Notes under the pieces: model-generated
Databases searched by the model: none
Told to the model about the DNA's origin: nothing
Seen by the model: the letters and a program-made list of their open reading frames with translations, nothing else
Part shown: one piece after another, positions 1 to 7,310 of the stretch
How positions within the stretch are numbered: position 1 is the first letter of the stretch
Layout: every line of letters starts with the position of its first letter
Made by a program: the position numbers and the translations under genes
From: RGIG7213 sp045636245
GTDB lineage: Bacteria > Bacillota > Clostridia > Oscillospirales > CAG-272
Length of the DNA: 11,579 bases
Direction of reading: 5' to 3'
Assembly: GCA_045636245.1 (NCBI GenBank)
Contig: JAZTXA010000152.1
Location: 1 to 11,579, forward strand

Positions 1-1
1 G

Positions 2-409
2 GGAAGAATTGCCCAAATTGAAGAAAACGCAATTGCTTTGCTTGACCGTTTGGGACTTGCCGAAAAGCGTGATTTTTACCCGTGTGAGCTGTCCGGCGGT
101 CAGTGTCAGCGTGTGGCAATTGCCCGTGCCCTTGCGATGACACCCGATATCCTGTGCTTTGATGAGCCGACCTCTGCGCTCGACCCGGAGCTTACGGGCG
201 AGGTACTGAATGTTATAAGAGGTCTTAAATCAAAAGATATGACAATGGTCGTTGTAACGCATGAAATGGAATTTGCAAGAGGTGTTGCGGACAAGGTCAT
301 TTTTATGGCAAACGGCATAATTGAAGAAGAGGGAACAGCCGAGGAAATATTTTCAAATCCCAAATCGCCTAACCTCAGGTCTTTTCTTAACAAAGCAAAG
401 AACAAATAA
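2..409 (+). CDS. Amino-acid ABC transporter ATP-binding protein, 3' part (GlnQ-like)
   Basis: This is the C-terminal ~135 residues of an ABC ATPase that enters from the left edge, so the Walker A region is outside the window. The visible parts, in order, are a signature motif LSGGQCQR followed by VAIARALA, a Walker B ILCFDEPTSALDP with the catalytic Glu and D-loop, and the H-loop VVTHEM. The THEMEFARGVADKVIFM stretch and the tail ending in SPNLRSFL match the polar amino-acid uptake family (GlnQ/HisP type), so the likely role is to energise import of a polar amino acid or its analogue at the cytoplasmic membrane. The third signature Gln usual in this family (LSGGQQQR) is Cys here, which is a tolerated position. 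The partner permease and binding protein would lie further left. A strong terminator follows immediately. The family call is firm; the substrate is unknown. Confidence 0.93.
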   Translation, partial: GRIAQIEENAIALLDRLGLAEKRDFYPCELSGGQCQRVAIARALAMTPDILCFDEPTSALDPELTGEVLNVIRGLKSKDMTMVVVTHEMEFARGVADKVIFMANGIIEEEGTAEEIFSNPKSPNLRSFLNKAKNK

Positions 410-413
410 ATAT

Positions 414-448
414 AAACGGAGAAATTCGACTCAGAATTTCTCCGTTTT
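414..448 (+). terminator. Rho-independent terminator of the ABC transporter operon
   Basis: A perfect 14-bp stem (414-427 with 434-447) has a 6-nt loop, gactca, and ends in a short T run. It begins 5 bases after the ABC ATPase stop codon. It separates this operon from the next promoter, which starts 8 bases later. Confidence 0.9.
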
Positions 449-455
449 AAAATTG

Positions 456-484
456 TTGACAAAAATATAAATATATGATATACT
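456..484 (+). promoter_or_regulatory. SigmaA promoter of the mgtC-like/MBL unit
   Basis: A perfect -35 TTGACA (456-461), a 17-bp AT-rich spacer and a -10 TATACT (479-484). The predicted start of transcription is near 491, giving a leader of only ~30 nt. That leaves no room for a magnesium riboswitch of the kind some mgt genes have. Confidence 0.85.
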
Positions 485-521
485 TAATAGTACACATACT
501 GTTCGAATGGAGATTTACTTA

Positions 522-1190
522 ATGGATCGTGCTTTTTTGATAGAAGTGGCTGTGAAGCTTGCACTGTCGGTGCTTCTCGGCGGTTTTATAGGAATAGAAA
601 GGGAACGTCACGGACGTGCGGCAGGTATGCGTACACACATTCTTGTGTGTATAGGAGCAGCCCTGACTTCACTTATAAGCATATATGTTAATGAATATAT
701 GGGTGGTACGGGAGATAGTTTAAGACTTTCCGCACAGGTTATTTCGGGTATCGGTTTCTTGGGCGCAGGCATGATAATTCTTCGTGATAACAATGTAATT
801 GTCGGACTTACGACAGCTGCAGGTGTATGGACCACAAGCATCATCGGTATTGCAATAGGATACGGATTTTATGCAGGTGCGGGTATTGCTACAGCTTGCC
901 TTCTTATTTCAACTATGCTGTTTTCAAAATTTGAAAGGGCAAAGAGAAAATATGAGTCTTTATACATAGAAATAGACAATATGTATATGCTCAATGAAAC
1001 AATAAATATGCTTACCGAAAAATTCGGCGATAAAATAACGTCGAAGGTAGTACCTCCGAAAAGCAATTACGGCGGCAATCTCGGTATTGTTATTACCGTA
1101 AAAAGCGGATATCATTTCAAGCTTGAAAGCCTTTGTGATATAGAGCATGTAGTATATGTTGAAAAAAATCAGCTTACGATAAGAATGTAG
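522..1190 (+). CDS. MgtC/SapB family membrane protein
   Basis: A 222-residue inner-membrane protein. The N-terminal ~130 residues are hydrophobic with the family's conserved pieces: GGFIGIERERHGRAAGMRTH, then RLSAQVISGIGFLGAGMII and GLTTAAGVWTTSIIGIAIG. These predict four to five membrane helices. The last ~75 residues are soluble, with alternating strands and helices, consistent with the ACT-like C-terminal domain of some members. The start at 522 is chosen because GGAG (509-512) sits nine bases upstream; the in-frame ATG at 507 has no ribosome binding site and is only ~16 nt from the predicted transcript start. Known MgtC proteins affect magnesium homeostasis, acid survival and F-type ATP synthase in pathogens; the role of commensal homologues is unclear. 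It is followed after 5 bases by an MBL-fold gene, so the two are very likely cotranscribed. Confidence 0.9.
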   Translation: MDRAFLIEVAVKLALSVLLGGFIGIERERHGRAAGMRTHILVCIGAALTSLISIYVNEYMGGTGDSLRLSAQVISGIGFLGAGMIILRDNNVIVGLTTAAGVWTTSIIGIAIGYGFYAGAGIATACLLISTMLFSKFERAKRKYESLYIEIDNMYMLNETINMLTEKFGDKITSKVVPPKSNYGGNLGIVITVKSGYHFKLESLCDIEHVVYVEKNQLTIRM

Positions 1191-1195
1191 TTTGT

Positions 1196-1972
1196 ATGAA
1201 AATAATATGTCTTGCCGAAAACACATCGGCAAATGAGTTCCTATGTGCTGAGCATGGCTTAAGCCTTTATATCGAAACGGGAAAGCATAAAATATTGTTC
1301 GATATGGGGCAGACGGATGCTTTTTACGAAAATGCCGTAAAGCTTGGTGTTTCTCTTGAAGAGGTGGATTTTGCTGTGCTTTCGCATGGTCACTATGACC
1401 ATGGCGGAGGGCTTTCAAAATTTCTGCAGGTGAATAAAAAAGCTCCTGTATACATAAGCAAATATGCATTCGGTGTGTATTATAACGGATGCAAAAAGTA
1501 TATAGGACTTGATGTATCACTCAAACAAAACGAAAGAATTGTTTTTGTTGACGGTGAAACAATGTTAAATGATAAAATTTCACTTTTTTCATGTAATGAA
1601 AAAACCCGTCCGAATTATATGGGCAGCTTCGGTCTTAATAAGTTGTCTGACGGTAAATTTGTTGCTGATGACTTTACGCATGAACAGTACCTTTTGATAA
1701 AGGAAGACGGGAAAAGGGTGCTGATAAGCGGATGCTCACACAAAGGTGTTGTTGATGTCGTTTCATGGTTTTCCCCTGATGTTTTTATCGGCGGCTTCCA
1801 TTTTTCAAAGATAGAAGACGGGAAAATGCTTGATACCGCACTTGAAAAACTGCTTTTGTACAATACAGTATATTATACTTGCCACTGCACAGGTGTCGGG
1901 CAGTTTGAATATATGAGGAGTAAAAGCGAGAGGATAAATTATATTTCCTGCGGAGACACGCTTAAAATATGA
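1196..1972 (+). CDS. MBL-fold metallo-hydrolase
   Basis: A 258-residue soluble protein with the metallo-beta-lactamase fold. The metal-binding motif HGHYDH (His64, His66, Asp68, His69) is intact and followed by GGG. Later ligands are visible as SGCSHKG (His182), GGFHFSK (His ~202) and a CHCTG motif near 230. This set, especially LSHGHYDHGGGL and the SGCSH/CHCTG pair, is typical of the subgroup annotated as '7,8-dihydropterin-6-yl-methyl-4-(ribofuranosyl)aminobenzene 5'-phosphate synthase-like'. Outside archaea that name rarely reflects proven chemistry, so only a cytoplasmic metal-dependent hydrolase can be claimed. The gene lies 5 bases after the mgtC-like gene and has only a weak ribosome binding site (a purine stretch inside the upstream 3' end), which suggests translational coupling. 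No signal peptide is seen. Confidence 0.92.
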   Translation: MKIICLAENTSANEFLCAEHGLSLYIETGKHKILFDMGQTDAFYENAVKLGVSLEEVDFAVLSHGHYDHGGGLSKFLQVNKKAPVYISKYAFGVYYNGCKKYIGLDVSLKQNERIVFVDGETMLNDKISLFSCNEKTRPNYMGSFGLNKLSDGKFVADDFTHEQYLLIKEDGKRVLISGCSHKGVVDVVSWFSPDVFIGGFHFSKIEDGKMLDTALEKLLLYNTVYYTCHCTGVGQFEYMRSKSERINYISCGDTLKI

Positions 1973-1975
1973 AAT

Positions 1976-2003
1976 AAAGGGAAGATGCATGCATCTTCCC
2001 TTT
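1976..2003. terminator. Perfect-palindrome bidirectional terminator between convergent genes
   Basis: A 28-nt perfect palindrome (1976-1989 with 1990-2003) fills the 36-bp gap between the MBL gene (+) and the first dockerin gene (-). The 14-bp arms begin with AAAGGGAAGATG and each strand exits into T/A-rich DNA, so it can serve both directions. The T runs are short (TTT plus AT-rich bases). Confidence 0.8.
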
Positions 2004-2008
2004 AAATA

Positions 2009-4414
2009 TTACTTTATGAGGTTTACAAGCTCGCTTAAGTCACCATCTTCAAGCTTGCCGTTGAGGTCTATGTCGGCCGCTATTCCGTATCCGTTGTTGC
2101 TGTATTTCAATATGGCTTTCTTTGCCTGGATAAGGTCTTTACCGTTTACTATGCCGTCGCAGGTCGTATCACCCATTACAATAAGCATTGCTCTTACTGT
2201 TTCTTTGCCGTTGATGATCTTCCTGATCGTGTCGCCCGTGCAGATATTGCCTGTCTTAACATTTCCGCTTTCATCATAGATCTTGCAATTTACATCAAAA
2301 TCTGCAATAACATCAGCGGCTGTCAAACCTGCATCTATACCGAATACAGACAATCCCAAAGCGGATTCTTTCATTGTAAAGTCTGATCCCGAAACGAGAG
2401 TGAGTGTCATATCCTCTTCCGAAAGTATCGGATTTATTTCAAATATCTGCGAATCACTGCCGTCATATGTAACTGTCTTGGCGTTGATGCCTGCTACTGC
2501 GGTTCCTACGCTCAGAACGGTGGAGGGGGCGCATTTGGGTCTTAATACATAATTTCCGTCAGGCATTTTGTGAATAAAGAACTTTTGTGCATCGCTTCCG
2601 TCAGCATTTCCCAACACGAGATTTGCACCGGGTTCATACGTGTTACTGCTTAATCCCATAACCTTTCCTGACGAGTTGTTTGTTATGCGATAGCTTCCGT
2701 CTGAATTGCGAGTGAATGTCCATGCTCTCGATGTGCTGGAGGAATTTGCCGCTACAACGGTCGTATCAGAGATACCGAGACAAAGCGATGCTGTTGTAAG
2801 ATCGATAGTTGCATTAAATTCTTCTCCGAGATTTTCATACGGAGCAACTGCACGGGGCTCTTTATATCCCGTCTGCATATAATGCTGTAATGCTGCCATA
2901 TGATCTGTACCGTACGCCGTTTTAAGATCGGAGTTGTTGTTTAAGTAATAACCGATATCAAATACCGCACTTGCACGTCTGCCTTCCTTTATACCTGAGC
3001 CGAAGAAGTGGTTAAAGAGTGCATCTTCATTGCTTCCGAAAGCGTTCTTAAGGTCTGCATAATTGTCGGAATAGTAATCTGCGTCAAATACGTATGTGGG
3101 GAGCTGCGGTTCATAAACAAGCGCTACTGCATTCCAGAGATTACGCATGCCGCTGGTGTCGGAGTAGCACGCTCTCTCAACATAGTTTTCGTTTGCGTCG
3201 AGTGTTACCATTGTTGTGGAGCCGCCGCCGTCGAGCATGAAGCAAGTGTCAAATCCGACGTCCTGACAGAAGTCGGGTATTTGGTCATAACGAAGACCTG
3301 CACGCACGCCGTTTTTGTCGGCTGTTACCATAGCAAACATAATGCTTCCGTCAGCCTTTACACCTACGAGGTTTGTAGGATACTGTGTTGAATCTGTAAG
3401 ATCGTTGTTTATTTTGCCATCCTTCATAACGAGGATCTGACCGCCTATTGCTTCTTCACAGTTCATCCACATATTGTTTGCATCATTTCCTGCATTTGTC
3501 TGTGTGAGGTAAGATTTAACTGTTACTGTGTCACCAACGGAGAATTTACCGTTAAGGCTTGACATTTTTGTACCTCTTGCGGAAAGCACGATAACGTCAT
3601 CGGTAAGGGCAGGTCTTGAAGTTGAACCTGAAGCGTAAAGCCCGATAACCGTACCTGTTACGGTTTCATTATTCATGAATTTGTTTGAACCCGATACACG
3701 TATTGCGACTTCATAAGAAGACGTGGGAATATAGTTTGATGTGCCGAGTCTGTTGTTGTAAACGTAAAGTGCGTTGTCTGCGGGTGCACGGTTAACACCG
3801 TCCGCCTGGAATGATGCACCTGTTGTTGTGTTCTTGATAGTTGTTTTTACCTTAGGCTTACCGATAACAAGCCTTCTGTCCTTTGACATACCGAGTGTAT
3901 AATAGTCGGCATTCAGTTTTTCCTGATTGGACATCTGGCTGCACCAGATCTCACCGTCAAGCACCATAGGGCTGAAAGATACGTAATAATTTTTGGTTGT
4001 AGATATACCGAGACTCGATGCGCTTGACATCCAGTCACCGTTTACAGAAGCAAGAATTGTCTTGTTTCCGTCGGAAAAATTCTTTGTTGCGCTGACAATT
4101 GAGCCTGTGCTTGTTGAATATGTACCTATATTCATTACCTCAATCGAAAGAGCAGGGTTGTTTACGAAGTCACCTTCAACGATATTGATAATTCTGTTGG
4201 CACCGTATCCCGATGATCCGCCGGAACCAAGATGTATACGTGTGTAGTCAACACCCGTATCAAATCCGTCCACCTTAAGATCGGTCGTTACATTTGAATC
4301 CTGACCTGTAAAGGAATACGCATACGTTTCCCTTGTCATCAGATGCGAGAATGTACCGACAAGCAAAACGCCCGCTGTCAGAACGGCGGTACATCTTTTG
4401 AATAAATTTTTCAT
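2009..4414 (-). CDS. Secreted dockerin protein with phosphodiester glycosidase (NAGPA-like) and ricin-type lectin domains, copy A
   Basis: An 801-residue exported protein. A basic start, a hydrophobic core (about residues 11-25) and a probable cleavage after TYA (~33) form the signal peptide. Residues ~45-430 resemble the NAGPA/phosphodiester glycosidase family, with the signature LDGGGSTTMV near 391-400. Two ~40-residue repeats (FDADYY...GIKEGRR and FDIGYY...GYKEPRA) follow at ~441-521, then a ricin-type beta-trefoil lectin region (~535-660) whose QxW-like motifs read QKF and QIF. After a small beta-rich segment comes a dockerin (~746-801) with two EF-hand-type calcium loops, GDTTCDGIVNGKD and DIDLNGKLEDGD. 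The likely role is carbohydrate or phosphoglycan processing on a cellulosome or cell-surface scaffold; the substrate is unknown. It has its own promoter and an AGGTG ribosome binding site, and is a divergent paralogue of the gene at 4690. No cohesin is encoded nearby. Confidence 0.88.
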   Translation of the reverse strand: MKNLFKRCTAVLTAGVLLVGTFSHLMTRETYAYSFTGQDSNVTTDLKVDGFDTGVDYTRIHLGSGGSSGYGANRIINIVEGDFVNNPALSIEVMNIGTYSTSTGSIVSATKNFSDGNKTILASVNGDWMSSASSLGISTTKNYYVSFSPMVLDGEIWCSQMSNQEKLNADYYTLGMSKDRRLVIGKPKVKTTIKNTTTGASFQADGVNRAPADNALYVYNNRLGTSNYIPTSSYEVAIRVSGSNKFMNNETVTGTVIGLYASGSTSRPALTDDVIVLSARGTKMSSLNGKFSVGDTVTVKSYLTQTNAGNDANNMWMNCEEAIGGQILVMKDGKINNDLTDSTQYPTNLVGVKADGSIMFAMVTADKNGVRAGLRYDQIPDFCQDVGFDTCFMLDGGGSTTMVTLDANENYVERACYSDTSGMRNLWNAVALVYEPQLPTYVFDADYYSDNYADLKNAFGSNEDALFNHFFGSGIKEGRRASAVFDIGYYLNNNSDLKTAYGTDHMAALQHYMQTGYKEPRAVAPYENLGEEFNATIDLTTASLCLGISDTTVVAANSSSTSRAWTFTRNSDGSYRITNNSSGKVMGLSSNTYEPGANLVLGNADGSDAQKFFIHKMPDGNYVLRPKCAPSTVLSVGTAVAGINAKTVTYDGSDSQIFEINPILSEEDMTLTLVSGSDFTMKESALGLSVFGIDAGLTAADVIADFDVNCKIYDESGNVKTGNICTGDTIRKIINGKETVRAMLIVMGDTTCDGIVNGKDLIQAKKAILKYSNNGYGIAADIDLNGKLEDGDLSELVNLIK
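4320..4405. repeat. Inverted repeat, left arm (signal-peptide coding region of copy A)
   Basis: This 86-nt stretch inside copy A matches 4699-4784 in inverted orientation with only a few substitutions. It contains two exact blocks: 29 nt (4377-4405 with 4699-4727) and 47 nt (4320-4366 with 4738-4784). The match fades into ordinary codon-level divergence downstream of the signal peptide and is not seen upstream of the start codons. Confidence 0.9.
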
Positions 4415-4479
4415 AAAAACACCTCGATTTCTTTGGTAATATAACCTTTAATGTGTATATTTATTTTCCTTTTAGATAC

Positions 4480-4498
4480 ACAATTACATCTTAATTGT
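4480..4498. promoter_or_regulatory. Dyad element over the -10/start region of copy A
   Basis: A 7-bp inverted repeat (ACAATTA, 5-base gap, TAATTGT) overlaps the -10 box and predicted transcript start of the minus-strand promoter. The half-site ACAATTA recurs at 4588-4594, overlapping the -35 box of the opposite promoter. It could be an operator for a regulator that controls both genes, but the AT-rich sequence makes chance likely. Confidence 0.35.
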
Positions 4499-4522
4499 AC
4501 ACCTTTTTATCGGAAATGTCAA
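4494..4522 (-). promoter_or_regulatory. SigmaA promoter of dockerin gene copy A
   Basis: Read on the minus strand: -35 TTGACA (4522-4517), a 17-bp spacer and a -10 TACAAT (4499-4494). Transcription would start near 4487 and give a leader of ~73 nt before the ATG at 4414. Confidence 0.8.
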
Positions 4523-4584
4523 GCGTTTTAATGCGATTATTTGTTAATTATGCATTGTTTTTTTGCGAAAAAACTCTTTAACAC

Positions 4585-4613
4585 TTGACAATTAGCACAA
4601 AAGTATGTAGAAT
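4585..4613 (+). promoter_or_regulatory. SigmaA promoter of dockerin gene copy B
   Basis: -35 TTGACA (4585-4590), a 17-bp spacer and a -10 TAGAAT (4608-4613). The predicted start is near 4620 and the leader is ~70 nt. The two divergent -35 boxes are 62 bp apart, so a regulator bound between them could act on both genes. Confidence 0.82.
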
Positions 4614-4689
4614 AAAGAAGTGCTCGCGCTTTTTACGTAAAAAAAACTGTGTCGGCACAAATTTTCCAACAGGGAGTTGAGGTTTTGTT

Positions 4690-7098
4690 ATGAAAAAATT
4701 ATTCAAAAGATGTACCGCCGTTCTGACGGCAGGCGTATTGCTTGTCGGTACATTCTCGCATCTGATGACAAGGGAAACGTATGCATATTCGTTTACCGGT
4801 CAGGATTCAAACGTGACGACTGATATTAAGGTCGGCGGAATTGATACAGGTGCGGATTATACAAGGGTACATCTAGGCTCGGGCGGCTCATCGGGCTACG
4901 GTGCCAACAGAATTATCAACATTGTTGAGGCTAATCTTGCTCAAAATCCCGCGCTTTCTCTTGAAGTATTCAATATAGGTCAGTATTCAACGAGCAGCGG
5001 ATCGCTTGTCAGTACGGTTAAAAATTATTCAGAGGGAGATAAAAAAATACTTGCCGCTGTCAACGGTGACTGGATGAATACCGTACAGGGCGACCTCGGT
5101 ATCAGCTCAACGGCGAACTATTATGTTTCGTTCAGCTCTATGTTGCTTGACGGTGAGATCTGGTGCAGCCAGATGTCTACACAGGAGCTTTCCGCTGACT
5201 ATTTTACTCTCGGCTTTACAAGTGACAGAGAAGTAGTCATTGGTAAACCAAAGGTAATAACAACAATAAAAAATGTTTCAACAGGAACGACAGTTTCCGC
5301 AAACGGCGTAAACAGAGCGCCTGCGAACAATGCTGTTTTTGTTTACAATAACAGAATCGGACCGTCCAACTACGTTCCGTCATCGTCATATGAAGTTGCG
5401 GTGCGTGTATCAGGCTCGAATAAATTTATGAATAACGGTACTGTAACAGGTACGGTTATCGGTATTTATCCTTCAGGCTCAACATCAAGACAAAGTCTTT
5501 CGGATGATATTATCATTCTTTACGCAAGAGGTAATAAGGTATCACAGCTCAGCGGTAAATTCTCGGTAGGTCATACTGTTTCCGTAACCACACACATGAC
5601 AGACAGCAGTGCCGGCAGTGCGGCAAATGAAAAATGGCTTAAATGTGAGGAAGCGATAGGCGGGCAGATACTCGTCATGAAGGACGGACGAATTAACAAC
5701 AATCTTACAAGCACATCTCAGTACCCAACAAACCTTATCGGTGTGAAATCCGACGGAAGCATTATGTTTGCGATGGTAACAGCCGACTCAAACGGCAGAT
5801 ATGTCGGTCTTCGTTATAACCAGATACCGTCCTTCTGTCAGGCAGTAGGATATGATACATGCTTCATGCTTGACGGCGGAGGATCGACAGCAATGGTAAC
5901 GCTTGAAAATGATACTTATGTTGAGAGGGCATGTTATGCCGACGGCTCTCTTCGTAATGTGTGGAACGGTATAGCGCTTGTGTATGATCCTCAGATGCCG
6001 TCGTATGTATTTGACAGTAAATATTATTATGATAATTACCCCGATCTGCAAACTGCTATCGGTTACAATGAAAATGCACTTCTCAATCACTTTATGGAAA
6101 ACGGTATAAAGGAGGGAAGACGCGCAAGCACAACGTTTGATATTGATTTTTATCTAAATCAAAACGCAGACCTTAAGGCTGCATTCGGAACTGACCGTAA
6201 GGCGGCAATGGAGCATTTTCTGGCATTGGGTTATAAAGAGGTAAGGGCGACCGCGCCGTATAAGGACATAGGAACAGGATTTTATGCAACCATTGATATG
6301 ATATCGTCAAACATATCGCTCGGTGTTTCGGGTACAAATGTCGTTACGACGAATGCGGCAGACAATTCAAAAATATGGAAATTTACACGGAATTCAGACG
6401 GAAGCTATACGATACAGCACGGTAAAACAGGACAGGTGCTTGATATATTTGCAGGCTCGTATGAATCGGGATCGAATGTTCAGCTGTATGACTCTAACGG
6501 CAGTGATGCACAAAAATTCTTTATTCACGAAACACTTGAAGGATATTATACATTACGTCCGAAATGTTCTGCCATGGCGGTGATTGATATTCAAAACGGC
6601 TCAACACAGTCTGGGGCAAATGTTCAGATTTATGAATCAAACGGATCAAATGCGCAAAAATTCAAGATAACAACGCTGTTTACGGATGCGGAAGCGGTGA
6701 TAAGGCTTAAATCAAGTTCAAGTCTCAAAATGATAGAGTCAGACTCAGAATTGCTTGTTTTGGGAATAGAACAAGGAATTATGCCGTCGAGCGTATTATC
6801 CCAATTTGACGGTGACTTCAATGTGTATGATATGAGCGGAAATATTAAATCATCATTAGCTGTATGTACAGGTGACACTGTAAGAAAAATAATAAACGGA
6901 ATTGAAGTCGTGCGCGCAACACTTGTTGTATTTGGCGACACGAACTATGACGGTATCGTAAACGGTAAAGACCTTATAAACGCCAAAAAGGTAATTTTAG
7001 GACAAGATTCGTCGGGATACCCGATTGCGGCAGATATGGATTTTGACGGAGTAATTGAACAAAGTGACCTCGAAGAGCTTACCTATCTGATAGAATAA
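4690..7098 (+). CDS. Secreted dockerin protein with phosphodiester glycosidase (NAGPA-like) and ricin-type lectin domains, copy B
   Basis: An 802-residue paralogue of the gene at 2009-4414 with the same architecture. It has a signal peptide (~1-33), an NAGPA-like domain with LDGGGSTAMV near 393-402, two ~40-residue repeats at ~439-518 (FDSKYY...GIKEGRR and FDIDFY...GYKEVRA), and a ricin-type lectin region (~534-662) with three QxW-like positions read as IWKF, QKF and QKF. A beta-rich linker and a dockerin follow (~750-802; loops GDTNYDGIVNGKD and DMDFDGVIEQSD). The second half of the lectin region (IQNGSTQSGANVQIYESNGS) is closer to the lectin consensus than in copy A, so binding specificity may differ. 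The start is supported by GAGG (4679-4682) seven bases upstream and a promoter at 4585. The family assignment is good, but no enzymatic activity can be stated from sequence alone. Confidence 0.88.
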   Translation: MKKLFKRCTAVLTAGVLLVGTFSHLMTRETYAYSFTGQDSNVTTDIKVGGIDTGADYTRVHLGSGGSSGYGANRIINIVEANLAQNPALSLEVFNIGQYSTSSGSLVSTVKNYSEGDKKILAAVNGDWMNTVQGDLGISSTANYYVSFSSMLLDGEIWCSQMSTQELSADYFTLGFTSDREVVIGKPKVITTIKNVSTGTTVSANGVNRAPANNAVFVYNNRIGPSNYVPSSSYEVAVRVSGSNKFMNNGTVTGTVIGIYPSGSTSRQSLSDDIIILYARGNKVSQLSGKFSVGHTVSVTTHMTDSSAGSAANEKWLKCEEAIGGQILVMKDGRINNNLTSTSQYPTNLIGVKSDGSIMFAMVTADSNGRYVGLRYNQIPSFCQAVGYDTCFMLDGGGSTAMVTLENDTYVERACYADGSLRNVWNGIALVYDPQMPSYVFDSKYYYDNYPDLQTAIGYNENALLNHFMENGIKEGRRASTTFDIDFYLNQNADLKAAFGTDRKAAMEHFLALGYKEVRATAPYKDIGTGFYATIDMISSNISLGVSGTNVVTTNAADNSKIWKFTRNSDGSYTIQHGKTGQVLDIFAGSYESGSNVQLYDSNGSDAQKFFIHETLEGYYTLRPKCSAMAVIDIQNGSTQSGANVQIYESNGSNAQKFKITTLFTDAEAVIRLKSSSSLKMIESDSELLVLGIEQGIMPSSVLSQFDGDFNVYDMSGNIKSSLAVCTGDTVRKIINGIEVVRATLVVFGDTNYDGIVNGKDLINAKKVILGQDSSGYPIAADMDFDGVIEQSDLEELTYLIE
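4699..4784. repeat. Inverted repeat, right arm (signal-peptide coding region of copy B)
   Basis: This is the partner of 4320-4405. The two arms enclose ~293 bp that hold both divergent promoters, both ribosome binding sites and both start codons. Confidence 0.9.
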
Positions 7099-7111
7099 GT
7101 AATAAAAGAAT

Positions 7112-7154
7112 AAAAGAATCAGCTCAAACGAAAAATTTGGGTTGATTCTTTTTT
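7112..7154 (+). terminator. Rho-independent terminator of copy B
   Basis: A ~17-bp stem (7112-7128 with 7136-7152, including U-G wobbles) has a 7-nt loop and ends in a T run. It starts 13 bases after the stop codon. Confidence 0.85.
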
Positions 7155-7268
7155 ATATCAACCGTGCATATAAAAAATGTAAATATATTTTATCGCAGGC
7201 AGGTCATCTTCTTCCCGTCGAAAATACCCGCGGAATGCCTGCAAATATACATATGCCAAACAAAACAT

Positions 7269-7298
7269 AAATGGACGGTTCGTGTGAGCCGTCCATTT
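7269..7298 (-). terminator. Terminator of the minus-strand nucleotidase/lipoprotein operon
   Basis: A 13-bp stem (7269-7281 with 7286-7298, one U-G pair) has a 4-nt loop and lies 12 bases past the HD gene stop. On the minus strand it is followed by TATGTTTTGTTT, a fair U-rich tail. Confidence 0.75.
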
Positions 7299-7310
7299 AT
7301 CGATATCAAA

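Noticed and set aside
507..521. An upstream start for the MgtC-like protein
   Set aside because: It has no ribosome binding site; GGAG is placed correctly for the ATG at 522 instead.
960..1520. A 186-codon minus-strand open frame opposite the MgtC-like and MBL genes
   Set aside because: It lies antisense to two genes with strong family evidence, and its composition (Tyr, His, Phe, Ile-rich) is that of an antisense shadow.
3008..3391. A 127-codon plus-strand open frame inside dockerin gene copy A
   Set aside because: It is antisense to the well-supported NAGPA domain, and a similar antisense frame occurs in copy B (5788-6090), as expected from shared codon usage.
4320..4784. Inverted repeats read as transposon ends
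   Set aside because: The repeats are the coding starts of two paralogous genes in the correct frames, with no transposase and no target-site duplication.
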